Below, in pieces: positions 28,333-39,430 of a DNA stretch of 62,500 nt (the first letter of the stretch is position 1; each line of letters opens with the position of its first letter). This DNA is from Stramonita haemastoma (taxonomy: Eukaryota > Mollusca > Gastropoda > Neogastropoda > Muricidae). The translations under genes and the position numbers were made by a program. The stretch is taken from NCBI GenBank assembly GCA_030674155.1, contig CM060316.1, forward strand, positions 86,176,779 through 86,239,278, read 5' to 3'. The notes below the pieces were generated by a model. The model saw only the letters and a program-made list of their open reading frames with translations, was not told where the DNA came from and did no database searches.

Positions 28333-28612
28333 ATTTTATTTATTTATTTATTTTATTCTTTTATATCGAGGATAATAGGATAAGCACTCATGTGCTTTTT
28401 TTCATCCAGTCCCCGTGTGTATGCAGTTTTGAAAATTTTGTCATGTGTTCCCACCAGTACACAATGGCTTACTCTTCCAAAAAGCGGAACAGGTTTTAAC
28501 GTGTGCGCAAGATGTTCTGTGTGTGTTCACACACAGTGACCTCGGTTTAAGTCTTATCGGAAGGACTTGAGGGGGGGGGGGGGGGGTGACGGAGTCGGCA
28601 CTGATGTTAACT
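28333..28612 (-). mobile_element. SINE family B, head truncated
   Basis: It runs from TTTATATCGAGGATAATAGG to the GATGTTAACTCCATCAGAA block. A 16-base poly-G run at 28571-28586 sits where the family has GGGG. Confidence 0.8.
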
Positions 28613-28844
28613 CCATCAGAATCTGACTGTGGAGTGGTTTAAGACAAGGTAGACTCTATGTGGCAAATGTTGAATGGCAGATCCGTGATAGGCCTAAGAC
28701 AAGACAGAGACAGAAACAAACCATTTACAAAAGTTGTGGTGAATAATAGTGACAATGTATAGGCACAGTTATATAATCAATGATCGATAGCCCAAATGAA
28801 CTTCCTGCCAAGAAATGTGTTCTGGTACCAAGAAGTATATATGT

Positions 28845-28960
28845 CTGTTACCAGAGAGGTTATATGTGTTCTGGTTACCAGAGAAGGTATATATATGTTC
28901 TGGTTACCAGAGAAGGTATAATTTGTTCTGGTTACAGAGAGTTATATGTTTGGTTTCAAA
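28845..28960 (+). repeat. Minisatellite, about 32-bp units
   Basis: GTTCTGGTTACCAGAGAAGG followed by TATATATAT or TATAATTT is repeated about four times. Confidence 0.85.
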
Positions 28961-29116
28961 GATAGTACAAAATCTACGTCTATCTAATCATATACTTATA
29001 TAAACACCCTTCAATGTATGTAGTATAACGATTGTTCACAAATTGCTTGCAGCCAAGCACGTGCAATCACAAAGAGGATTTGGTTGGATGTAGGAAGCAA
29101 GAAGAGTACAACACCA

Positions 29117-29152
29117 CCCCCCCCCCCCCCCCCCCCCCCCCCATTTTTTCAA
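29117..29152 (+). repeat. Poly-C run of 36
   Basis: This is an uninterrupted C tract in otherwise unique sequence. Its true length is doubtful because such runs are hard to sequence. Confidence 0.9.
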
Positions 29153-29399
29153 TGCTCTTAATGGACTTCAGAGTTTCGGCCATAAAATATTACCTACATA
29201 TATCTGATCGTATAACCTGCTATGATATCACGTTTGTAAGGGGGAAAAAATGTCAACATGGACTGGAAGGAGAAAAAAGAAAGACGGAGCGGAAAGGTGA
29301 GAAAAGAAAATGGAAAATTGGAAGTCAGAAAAGAATAAAGAAAATCATCAAAGTTCTAGGCCTATGCCTTTCACCTTCACCTGTCCCCTAGTCCGGCGA

Positions 29400-29946
29400 A
29401 CCGTGGGGGCGCCACTGAAGATCCGCAAAAGACCACTACAATCATCAGTCCATGTAATTGTAGGATTAGCTGGACTCTAGCCTGCCCCAACCCTAAGTTT
29501 ACTAGGCCTATGGGCTCATTTATTAGAGAGACTGGGACCAGACAGTCTTCTTCTTCCTCCAAGACACAAAGTGTCGATGGTTGTGGCCTCCATGATGCTA
29601 TGTGGCAGGTTGTTCCTGTCTCGGATTGTTCTTGGTAGGCCTGAGAAGGACTGTTGCTGATATTGGGTGCGGCATCTTGTTTACAAGTACATGTATACAG
29701 TATTTGTAGATGTGGCTTCTCCTCTGTCGGGCTACAGGAGTCTTTCAGCTTTTGTCTCATACTGTTCACGCATACCATTCCATGTTCAATTTTGTATAGC
29801 AAGGTGAAACGAGTGGTTCGTCTTCTGTCCTGGAGTGAGGGCACTAATAGCAATTCATCAATCATGTTTGATAATCTGGAGGTGGAGTGACAGCGCCTCA
29901 AGACGAAGCGTGGTGCTTTGAGCTGCATAAGCCTCCATCTTATCAT
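29400..29946 (-). pseudogene. LINE reverse transcriptase C-terminal remnant
   Basis: On the minus strand the reading frame 29946-29377 includes MIDELLLVPSLQDRRRTTRF and TLLYKIEHGMVCV. This resembles the block after the RT domain in CR1/jockey-type LINEs (leucine-rich stretch, QxRR, LLYKI). Later blocks shift frame. It is cut on its upstream side by the SINE at 29950. Confidence 0.6.
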
Positions 29947-29949
29947 ATT

Positions 29950-30293
29950 TTTTTTATTTTATTTATTTTTTTATATCGAGGATAATGGAATAAGCACTCT
30001 TGTGCTTTTTTTTACGTCCAGTCCCCGTGTGTATGCAGTTTTGTTAATGCCATCGTTCCCACCGGCACACGATGGCCTACTCTTACGAAAAGCGGAACAG
30101 GATTTTATAATGTGTGCAAGATGTTCTGCATGCGTTCACACACGGGGCCTCGGTTTATAGTCTCATCCGAAGGACTTTTGGCGAGAGTGGAGTCAGCACT
30201 GATGTTAACTCCAGGAGAAAAATCTCCTCGAACGGAATCGAACCTGGATCGTCAAATTGCGAGAGCAATTTTCTGACCACTAGACTATCCCTC
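29950..30293 (-). mobile_element. SINE family B, full length
   Basis: The sequence runs from TTTTATATCGAGGATAATGG to CCACTAGACTATCCCTCG. It abuts the 5'-truncated edge of a LINE remnant at 29400-29946. Confidence 0.87.
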
Positions 30294-30916
30294 GTGTGTG
30301 TAGGGTCCCATACTGTTGCAGCATATGGTATTCCATGTGTCTTACACGGGTCCTGTTATGCTGTCTCTTTGATTCTCTGGAGCTAATTTTTCAGATTTCT
30401 CCTTAAAAATAAAAAATAAAAGCAACAATAAAAATTTTTAAAAAGGCTGAGGGTCTTAATTGGGTTTTGAGTGGACATTGTTGATTTTGTTCATTCCAGC
30501 TGAGATCTTTGGGAAGCACAGTCCAAGGTATTTATTTGATATTGTTGAGCCTGCAAGCTCTACCAAGTAGTCTCAAAGTGCATGCAGTTCTGTAGCAGCA
30601 TCATTACTTCATCCTCATCCCCGTTGATCATCGTACAATAAAGAAAAAAATGTCTCTGATTCGGTGGCCCCATAATCGCCTGGCATTAAATTCATGGGCT
30701 CCTTGTGAGCTTCTTACCCTGTGGATGCGATGTAACAAATCTTGGTATGGCTGGGCAGAGAGACTGAAAATAATGAACCGCCCTGGGAATATAGCAGGGC
30801 AGACACATCACATAGGGTGAGGCAGCAAAAACAACCAACCAACTAACCAACCAAAAAATGTACTGCCATCAAACTGGTCATATCAGTACTGAAGCCATAA
30901 CATAACACTGATCTAT

Positions 30917-31298
30917 AAGGGGGCGAGAGAGCCTGGTGGTTAGAGTGATGCGCATTGCGCTCATGATCTGCTGACCTGGGCTCGAATCTCGTTCCAGAAG
31001 ATTTTTCCCTCTGGAGTTAATATCAGTGCTGACTCCACTCCCCGCCCCCCCCCCCCCCCCCCCCCCCCCCGTCCTTCGGATGAAACTATAAATCGAGGTT
31101 CCTCGTGCGACCACACAGAGAATATATTCCGCACACGTTAAAACCTGTTCTGCCTTTCGGGAAAGTAGGCCATTGTGTGCCAGTGCAAATAGATGACAAT
31201 TAAAAATAAATAACCCATACACACAGGGACAGGATGTAAAAAAAAATTGTTTAAAGCACATTAGTGCTTATTCCATTATCCCAGAAATAAAAGAATGA
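30917..31298 (+). mobile_element. SINE family B, full length with poly-C expansion
   Basis: The head GGGGGCGAGAGAGCCTGGTG and core TCCTTCGGATGAAACTATAA are present, with a tail to TATCCCAGAAATAAAAGAA. A run of 26 C (31045-31070) sits in the CTCCCC position of the family. Confidence 0.83.
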
Positions 31299-31618
31299 AG
31301 TAAAAACAAAAAAAACAAAACAAAAAAAAACACACAGAAAAAACAGGCCTATGCTCAGCATCCATACAAGAAACCATGCTGAAACGACCAATTTTGTCAT
31401 CACTCATCCTGGTAGGCAGTAGGAAATGCCTCATTCATTTGAAATCGACTCTCGTGATATATCACCGTTATTACTGGAATCATATCAATAATCCGTTATT
31501 AGTGTGATATATACAATCTTAGTTGAACACTAGTTATTTTATTTTATTTATTTTATTTTAGTCTTTTATAATAAATAAATAAAATAATCCTTTATTAGTA
31601 TGATATATACAATCTTAC

Positions 31619-31818
31619 ACGAACGCACGCAGAACTTCTTGCACACACGTTAAATCCTGTTCTTCTTTTCGTAAGAGTAGGCCATTGTGTGCCAATGGGA
31701 ACAGATGACAATTATTTACACAACTGCATACACATGGGGACTGGATGAAAAAAGCACATGAGTGCTTATTCTATTATCCTCGATATAAAAGATTAAAATA
31801 AATAAATAAATAAATAAA
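31619..31818 (+). mobile_element. SINE family B, 3' two-thirds
   Basis: CGAACGCACGCAGAACTTCT to TATCCTCGATATAAAAGA, ending in (AAAT)n. The head is missing. Confidence 0.8.
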
Positions 31819-31863
31819 CAGCGTTGACCCGCGCATGCATATTGGGGTTAGGAAGCTAGCAGA

Positions 31864-32375
31864 CAACAAAAGAGTGAGATAAAGAAAATGAAAGAAGTTA
31901 AATTGAAATGGTTTCAAATAAAAATCTGCTATAGAATATTTCTTTCGAACGAGATATTAAAGAAAATGAAAGTTACAGATAATGACAACTGCAGTTTTTG
32001 CGACCAGGAAAAAGACACTATAAACCATTGTTTATGGGAGTGTCAGTTTGTACGGAGTTTCTGGAAAGAATTTGAAATAATTTTAAAACACAACTGCTAT
32101 CATTGTGAGAGACTCGACCTTAATGTGGAAATAGTGCTATTTGGCACTGATGCAGTTACAAAAACTGATGAAGTGTTCGACTTGATAATACTGTTGGCAA
32201 AGCTTTATGTTTACAAATGTTGGATCGGAAAACAAAACCTAATGTTGGTATTTTTTTGAATGAACTGAAATGCAAATATGAAATGGAAAAACTGGAGCAC
32301 TGCAAACAAATGCAGTTTATTGATTTTCAGAGAAAATGGTTTCAGTTCATAAACTTAGTAGAAAGCTTGATCTAA
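31864..32375 (+). pseudogene. LINE ORF2 C-terminus with zinc-knuckle-like motif
   Basis: The frame 31888-32259 includes KLKWFQIKICYRIFLSNEIL and CSFCDQEKDTINHCLWECQF, a CxxC..H..C motif found at the C-terminus of L1/Tx1-type ORF2. After a T-run indel near 32251 the frame resumes as NELKCKYEMEKLEHC, then KWFQFINLVESLI and stop. Confidence 0.65.
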
Positions 32376-32465
32376 GTACCATTTCAAAATACTAGTAAAA
32401 GTCTGCATGTATTTTATATATCATGTCATGACATCGAAAGTGATAATTGATTATTTGTACTTTGT

Positions 32466-32775
32466 GGGAGGACGGTGGCAGGATGGTTAAGACGTTCGCC
32501 TGCCAATATGTAAATCGTGAGTTTCTGGGTTCGTACCCAGCCTCGCCCTTTCTTCCCAGTTTGACGAAAAAATCGAACTGAATGTCAAAGTCATTCGGAT
32601 GAGACTCGAAACCGAGGCCCCGTGTGCGAATGCACGCAGAACATCTTGCGCACACGTTAAAACCCCGTTCCACCTTTCGGAAGAATAGGCCATCGTGTGC
32701 CGGTAGGAGCGGATGACAAAATTATAACAAACCAGCATGCACACAGGTGTCGTGTTTAGACACCATCCCTGAGAA
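32466..32775 (+). mobile_element. SINE family C, without the usual tail
   Basis: The head (GGATGGTTAAGACGTTCGCC, B box GGGTTCGTACCC), shared core (TTCGGATGAGACTCGAAACC) and GTGTCGTGTTTAGACACCAT are present. Beyond about 32775 it switches to an unrelated dispersed repeat (32776-33030). Confidence 0.78.
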
Positions 32776-33030
32776 AAATCGGGGAGTTGGAGTCCCAGAG
32801 CGGCTCGGGGCTGTAGGTATATGGCAACGTTCTGGTGGCTCCTGCGACGGTACTGGAAACATTCGTATCGGTCAATGCCCTACCAATGGATCATTCCAGT
32901 GCCGTGGAGAGGGGAGGGAGGGGGTCTGCTGCATGGGTAACAGCTTGCCCTCCATACATACTTGCCCAGGCTTTGCGCTCTAAAGACTAGAGCGCAACTC
33001 CATAGTCTTCCGAGACTGATGAGTGCCTAC
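32776..33030 (+). repeat. Dispersed repeat F
   Basis: The segment 32950-33030 (CTTGCCCTCCATACATACTT, CTAAAGACTAGAGCGCAACT, CTTCCGAGACTGATGAGTGC) recurs inverted at 18764-18856. The longer body up to 32776 has no second copy here. It reads as the 3' end of an unidentified transposon. Confidence 0.6.
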
Positions 33031-33041
33031 TACTACTTTGT

Positions 33042-33740
33042 CAAGTCAAGTCAAGTCAAAATGATCTTTAATGAGGGTAAAAGATTAAGTTTACACAACT
33101 TTTTCTCATCCTGCCCTCACAAAAAAAATCAAGAAAATTGACTTCTAAAACAATCAAATACAAATATCAACCTTGGTTGAAAACTAAAATAAAATGAGGA
33201 TTTTCATCCAAACAGAATCTCACAACAACTCAAAACAGTAACATACTCAAGTCATCCATACAACATAATAGAAATACAAAATAACATGGGTATGAATAAC
33301 AACAAAGCAGCCAAATGTGTCAAGCATAAGGGTGGGCTTATAATTTGTCCATCAGATGTTTCTTCAAAAGTTTTTTAAACATTTGTTTTGAAGGAACTGA
33401 TTTTAGAAAGGAAGGCAGTTTATTCCACAATGTTCTTCCTGAATAAGCAAATCTGGATTTATAGAGATTGTTATGGGGCCTGGGCAAAAACAGTCTATGG
33501 GTAGGCCTGTTTTTATTGACAGCAAATTTTTCCAAGATTTTCTTTGGGGCTTTCCCGTTTAATATATTGTACATACATAGATACTTGTTGAACTGCAGTC
33601 TTTCTTTGAGTGGAAGAATATCTAGTTCTTTGTAGTTGGTGGTGGTCAGAGTATTAGGATTCAAACGGATTAGTTTCACAGCTCTTTTGTGCAGGCGGTT
33701 TTTTGTGAAGCAATTATTCTTGTTAGCTGGTTAAATGGAA
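33042..33740 (-). pseudogene. LINE 3' end with (TTGAC)n tail
   Basis: The minus-strand frame 33679-33338 reads LDILPLKERLQFNKYLCMYN and then PHNNLYKSRFAYSGRTLWNK, the standard C-terminal block of jockey/CR1/RTE-like RTs. Upstream, NNCFTKNRLHKRAVKLIRLN extends it. The element ends in GATCATTTTGACTTGACTTG, a pentanucleotide tail typical of some non-LTR elements. Confidence 0.75.
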
Positions 33741-34007
33741 ATGGTGAAATGTTGTCTGGACGAAAGTCAATTTGTTTTTCTTTTATTATGAATATATGTG
33801 CCAATTAAAAAAAAAAAAAAAAAAAGAATGAGGGGTAAAGTGTTTGATGAAAAATTTAAAAAGTCCAAACCTACCAAAGTTGTGCAAAATCACATGGGTT
33901 TTGAGTCTTTCTGAAAAAGTTGTTTTTTATTTTTGTGGATGCCTTGAGACGTGCAGCGCGAATGCAAGAGTGATATATAAAAACAGAGGGAAAAGTACTC
34001 AAAATTA

Positions 34008-34041
34008 TCGCTTCTCGGCCTTTTGGCTAAGATCAAAGTGT
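34008..34041 (+). pseudogene. 5' fragment of U2 snRNA (retro-inserted)
   Basis: The sequence begins ATCGCTTCTCGGCCTTTTGG (34007) and continues CTAAGATCAA, identical to the conserved 5' end of U2 snRNA including the first stem-loop. An extra A follows, and the match ends after about 35 nt. It is flanked by GTACTCAAAATTA at 33995-34007 and again at 34042-34054, a perfect 13-bp target duplication. The branch-site-pairing region and the Sm site are absent, so this is not a functional U2 gene. Confidence 0.85.
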
Positions 34042-34079
34042 GTACTCAAAATTAATACCGGTGTGTAGCCTAACCCATG

Positions 34080-34088
34080 ACCGGAAGT
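34080..34088 (+). promoter_or_regulatory. ETS/GABP-type site in RPS15A promoter
   Basis: ACCGGAAGT matches the ETS-family core CCGGAAGT and lies about 30 bp upstream of the predicted TOP start. ETS sites near the start are common in ribosomal protein promoters. Function is inferred from sequence only. Confidence 0.45.
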
Positions 34089-34114
34089 GGGTTGTAGTCA
34101 CTTCCCTTTGCTCA

Positions 34115-34147
34115 CTTCCTTTTACTTCACGGTATCGTCTCAAGCAG
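34115..34147 (+). other. RPS15A: RPS15A non-coding exon 1 with 5' TOP motif (predicted)
   Basis: CTTCCTTTT at 34115-34123 is a terminal oligopyrimidine start of the kind found at ribosomal protein genes. A strong GTAGGT donor follows at 34148. Spliced to 35256, it gives a 5'UTR of about 38 nt, typical for this class. A second pyrimidine run, CTTCCCTTT at 34101, is an alternative start. Confidence 0.6.
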
Positions 34148-35072
34148 GTAGGTGTCCATTCCCATTCTATTCGCAATCTTCGTTCATCGGTGTTCGTAGA
34201 GGTTTAAGATTGCTTCTGACTGTGCTCAGGTATTTAAAATTACTGTAGTTTTCAGTGTTTATGAGTATAGTGTGTGGTTCTGATGTAAATCTGAACATTT
34301 ATAACGTACAACATCGGCACTAGTCACGTTGACGTCCCTGAATTTTTTTCTTCATAAATCTGCCGATAGCTCAGAGTATTGTGTATACCTTTATTTAAAC
34401 GTTGCCATTTAAGACATCCATTATTTGCGGTTATTAACAAACACATTTTCATGCTTAACTTGAAAATTTTCTTGTCTGTTTTATGGAAAGGTTGTACTAA
34501 CCTCCTATTTTTAGTCGGTCGAATGTAGCCTATGTAGGTCTAGCCTCCATCGAAAACCGTGGTGCTTTTCCCCGGTGTAAAATACAGCCTTTTGACAAAA
34601 TTACTGGTTTGGTAGCCTAGTGCATGGTTAAATTTTGATGAGTTTTACCTTGCTATGCCTTATAATGATGCTAATTTACTGTATAGGCTTATTTGCTTTG
34701 ATTTTTGGCTTTTAGTTTCTTACTAATCGTTGACAGTAATTTAATTTTGTGCATGCTTACCAAAAACTGATCATTGGTGACCCTTGTAGCTCTAGCTAAG
34801 GAACAGGTTGGGGGAATCACATGCAGGATTCGTTTTTTCTAGTTTTAACTGATTGGGAAATAGACCTAGACTATTGGCTGCACTCCTTTTTTTTTTACCC
34901 CATCTGCATTCTAAAAAAAATAAATTATTGTAAACACCAGTATGTGTGGTCATGTGCTGTTACATGTATCAGAGCACACCCTCACACACAAACGCACACA
35001 GAAGCACATATCTCTCTCATTCTCTTTTTCTCTTGCAGTATTGCTCAGGGTAAAAGGATTCTGTAATTTGGA

Positions 35073-35140
35073 AGTATTCATGATTTTAATTAAACTATGA
35101 AGTTCATCACAGATAAAGTTTAATTAAAATCATGAATACT
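35073..35140. repeat. Perfect 24-bp inverted repeat in RPS15A intron 1
   Basis: The arms 35073-35096 and 35117-35140 are exact reverse complements (AGTATTCATGATTTTAAT and onwards), with a 20-nt loop that itself contains ATGAAGTTCAT. The repeat lies 115 nt upstream of the exon that carries the start codon. It could be a tiny MITE or a structured intronic RNA. Confidence 0.9.
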
Positions 35141-35260
35141 GGATGAAGGATGAAAGTTACAACTCAACTGTACTGTCTTGTGCTTTATTTGTGTAAAATC
35201 ATTTCTGGTTTTAATCAGAGTGAGATGTATACATTAAATTAGTTGTTTTTTTCAGACAAG

Positions 35261-35393
35261 ATGGTGCGAATGAATGTGCTCGCCGACGCTTTGAGGAACA
35301 TCTCATGCGCTGAACGATGTGGCAAACGTCAAGTTTTGATCAGGCCATGCAGCAAGGTCATCATCAAGTTTTTGAGTGTGATGATGAAGCATG
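35261..35393 (+). CDS. RPS15A: RPS15A coding exon 1
   Basis: The exon begins at 35256 after TTTTTTCAG, five bases before the ATG. It encodes [20 protein letters not shown], then [20 protein letters not shown] and MMKH. It ends in phase 1 at GTAAGG. Confidence 0.97.
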
Positions 35394-38300
35394 GTAAGGA
35401 ACACTTTTTTTATGTCCTGGATTATTATTATTATTTTTTTTTGATGCCTCATCATCCATGACGTCCCCTTCCTGCTGTTCATTTCAATTTACCCTCCACA
35501 GCCATATCCAGATTCTTTGTCTCATCCTCAAGGTTGGAAGTCCATAGGGAGCCCATGAGACTTACTGCCAAAAGGTCGTCACAAAAAGAGGACAAAGGGG
35601 GTTGAAAATGAAAGTAACTGGAAAACTTAAGCTTAGTTCATTTTGAAAAGGAACACTTATGTGTAATCAGTCTGTGAGAGGAAAAGATAGTTTGACTTTT
35701 AGTTTTTGAGAAATTAGCATTCGAAATCAGATTTGATGGGTTTGTCGCAGCTGTGTGATTACACCAAACTACCTAAATAAGTCTGTTTATTAGATGTTTG
35801 TATTAAAAAAAAAAAAAAAGATTTGAATCTAGATTATATGAATATCAATGTGTAAGACCAGAAAAAAAAAATTCCTTAAAATAATTGATGGGGGTAATCA
35901 GTGATGTGCAACATCCAACAGTTTTTTCAGTTTTCTGCTATCATGGGCTATTATCTACCGTTTTGTGTTCCATGTAACACATCATATATGCAATAAGACC
36001 AAAGCACAGGATCAATTTCTGTGATTCTTTTATTTCAAAGAGAAAATGCAAAAACCTACAAATATGTTGCAACTTAGTATTACGCCTAAGCACTAAAATG
36101 ATTTAAAATTGTAAACTTGTTTGAAACCTAAAATAATCTTCAAATATCAATTTTCTTCCTTTTTTCTTGAAAAGAACATTCAATGAAAGATCAACCAATT
36201 CACGTCTCCCTGTGTAGTTTAATCACGGTCAATTGAAAATAGGTCACCAGCAGGCCCTATGTGCCCACGTTGTTGTGATAGATGATAAAGTTCAACGGAC
36301 CATGTGAAATGTGATTACACGAAGATGATGCGCGACCGTTTTATTTTTTAAATCGATGTTCTAGTATACAAAACCATTTTCAGTCCTCATATCAGCTGCA
36401 TACGTTAGTTTGATTTTTCTTGTTTCTATCTCTAAAGAGAAATGGGATCCCAATTGCACTTTGGCTCTGAATGAGTTTTGTTTGTCAGTGGTGGAGCAGT
36501 GTCCGTTTTTGGGCGCCATTTTTTCTGGCAAAAATGACATAAACCTTTGATTTCTCAGCAGCGGCATTAAATAATGCCTGCATTTTATTTCCACTATATA
36601 TACCATTCATTCACAACACCCACACAGAAAAAACACTGTCAGGGATTTTTAGAAATATCTTTTCTTTTCTTTGAAAGTGACCATCCCTCTGGGTGACGAC
36701 CATTTGGCAGGAAGTCATGAGTATTGGGAAGCCATGGGGCCACCAGCCAGAGAGACCCTGCATTTCTGCTAGGTCACTTTGGTGGTTTTCAGTGTTCTGA
36801 GCTAATAGATGCAGGAAGCTGCCTACTAAGCCCCTACTTACAGTATTAGGTCAGTGACTGAGCCAGACTTGAGTTGCCCACCTGAGGTGGCAACCACCAC
36901 AATGTCCTAACTACTGTCCCTGGCAAACCTCCAATCCCAAATGCTGCGACACACTCACCACAGGCACAGAAGTGTATGGGGAAAGCAAATCCAAGGTCAC
37001 CATGAGACCAGAGCAACTGTGACCACTGAATTGGAGGCAATTTTAAAAATTATTATTGCATGATGATCAGTGCTAATAAGGATGTAATGCTGCTGCTGTG
37101 GAAGTGTATTGCATGCTTTGAGACTACTTAACAGGGTTGCACTCGATGCTTACTATCATGAAATATCCTGGTGTCAACTGGGCCCAAAAGATAGACACCA
37201 GCAGTGTTGGTTAGGTAATCATCAGCAACACTCTAGAACTCACATATAATTTGTAAAATGAATAAAACGAATGGGTGGTCCCAGTCTTTCCAGTGGGCCC
37301 ACAGCAGACTCACTCTGGGTAGGAGCCAACTGGAGTCAGAAAAATTTCATGAATTTATGGGATTTAAACTGTGATCTTCCAGTCCGAAATTCAAGATGCT
37401 AGCCACTGAACCATGGCGGCTAGTTTGGATTGTTCTTAGTTTCACTAGCTGGAATTGAAAATATGCTTTTTTTTCCCAGGAGTATTCCAATTCAAATTGC
37501 TGGATATAATGTTTAGAGAAAGAAGTGAAAATGGAATGATGACTTCCATGGTTGTATGTTGTTTGCTCGTTTTTGTGCATTTGATTTAATGATTAGATTT
37601 TCTATTATGGATTAGATAAATTTTTGTGGAAATATGCCTTAGGCAATGAAGCGGCTTATTCTCAGTTATTCCCCTGACTGATGATTTTTTTCTGAAAATT
37701 ACAGAACACATTCACTCAAATTTCTTTTGCATGCTTTTGGCTACTTTTAAAAATTAACATGCTACGTTACAGAATATGACACCATTAGCAGCTTTGTGCT
37801 AATAGTTCTGTTTGATTTGAGTAGGCTTTATTTAGTAAAAATCCAGTACAATGAAGGGTAAATGTGTGGAGTTGGGATGCAAGTGTGCCAAGGTCTTTGA
37901 CCACATTGGAGATTTTATGCATTTTTCTTCAACATTGTCCTTTTAAAATATTTTTTAAATCTTGGGACCAATAGCACTTCAAGTTATCATTTATGCTCTA
38001 AATCTGTCTTAATTGTAGGCAAGCAAGTTATGCAAACATTTCACTATTAGTGAATCTCTGAGTTCTAGCAATGTTGTAAAACAGAATTTAAAAAAAAATG
38101 ACTGCCGTCAATATTTCTACTGTATTTTTCTCTTGTGAAATGAATCCTGGTAACCTTTTTTTGTTGTTTTACTGTTTAAGGCTACATTGGTGAATTCGAG
38201 GTGGTGGATGACCACAGATCTGGCAAGATCGTCGTTAACCTCACAGGACGTCTGAACAAAGTGAGTGACTTGCTTTTGTTGATAGCTTGCTCCCCCCTCC

Positions 38301-39367
38301 CTCCCCTGTGTCATTCAAACATATCTCCTAGACTCTAGTTTTGTGGCTTTTAGTTTGAAATCTAGCTCAAGTGACTGTTGTAAATTTCTGAAATAAGGAA
38401 TTTCTGCCATTGGAATATAGAAATGAGTTTTGATGATTGTTTTCCATCTTTTTACCCCCTTCTTTAACCCTTTGCTGACATCAGCAAAATTATTTGTTCT
38501 CTTCATGCAGGGCAGGGAAAAGGGAGGCTGATGGCCTGCGTGTTGTGTGTGAATTTTTTTTATAAAAAACTTTTTATTTTATATCAAGGATAGTGGAATA
38601 AGCACACATCATGTGCTTTTTTTTTATTTTAATCCAGTCCCCGTGTGTATGCAGTTTTGTAAATATTGTCATCTGTTCCCACCTGCACACAAAGGCCTAC
38701 TCTTACCAAAAGTGGATTTAACCCTCTTAGTCCTGATCCGGGATTTGCTGGATTGAATTATTACCCGATTTCCATCACACTGTGACCATCACTAATAGCT
38801 ACCTCATGTTAAACCTCTTATCAGGCTAGGAGAAACCCTGCTGAGTGTCTGGAAGTAATTATAGCTGCTGGTATGTACTTTGGAGGAGGAAAAGGCAGCA
38901 TGTGTGCCTGACCTGATTTCGTGATGGAATGCGAAATCTAGGGGCAGTTTGTGTTCAGAGAGTCCGAATGCAAGAGGGTTAACATGTGCGCAAGGTGTTC
39001 TGCATGTGTTTGCACACGGGGCCTCGGCTTACAGTCTCTTTTGGGAGAGTGGAGTCAGTGCTGATATAACTCCAGGGGAAAAATCCCCTCGAACGGGAAT
39101 CATCTCGGGTCGTCTAATTGCGAGCGTGATGTTCTGACCACTAGGCTATCCCACCAGGCTATGTGTGTGTGTGTGTGTGTTTTTATTTCCAAATGGTACA
39201 TTAAGCAATGGATTTGCTTTTTTTCATCAAGCCGTCAATGAAAATACCCCCCCCCCCAAAAAAAAAAACACAAAAAAACAAACCACCAACAAAACGAACA
39301 ACAAACAAAAAAACCCCCCAAAACCCCCACCCCCAAAATATTTAACTACAACCTTATTACAATCCAT

Positions 39368-39430
<63 letters not shown>

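Noticed and set aside
38100..38510. Minus-strand frames overlapping RPS15A exon 2
   Set aside because: They are shadows of the plus-strand ribosomal protein exon and its intron.
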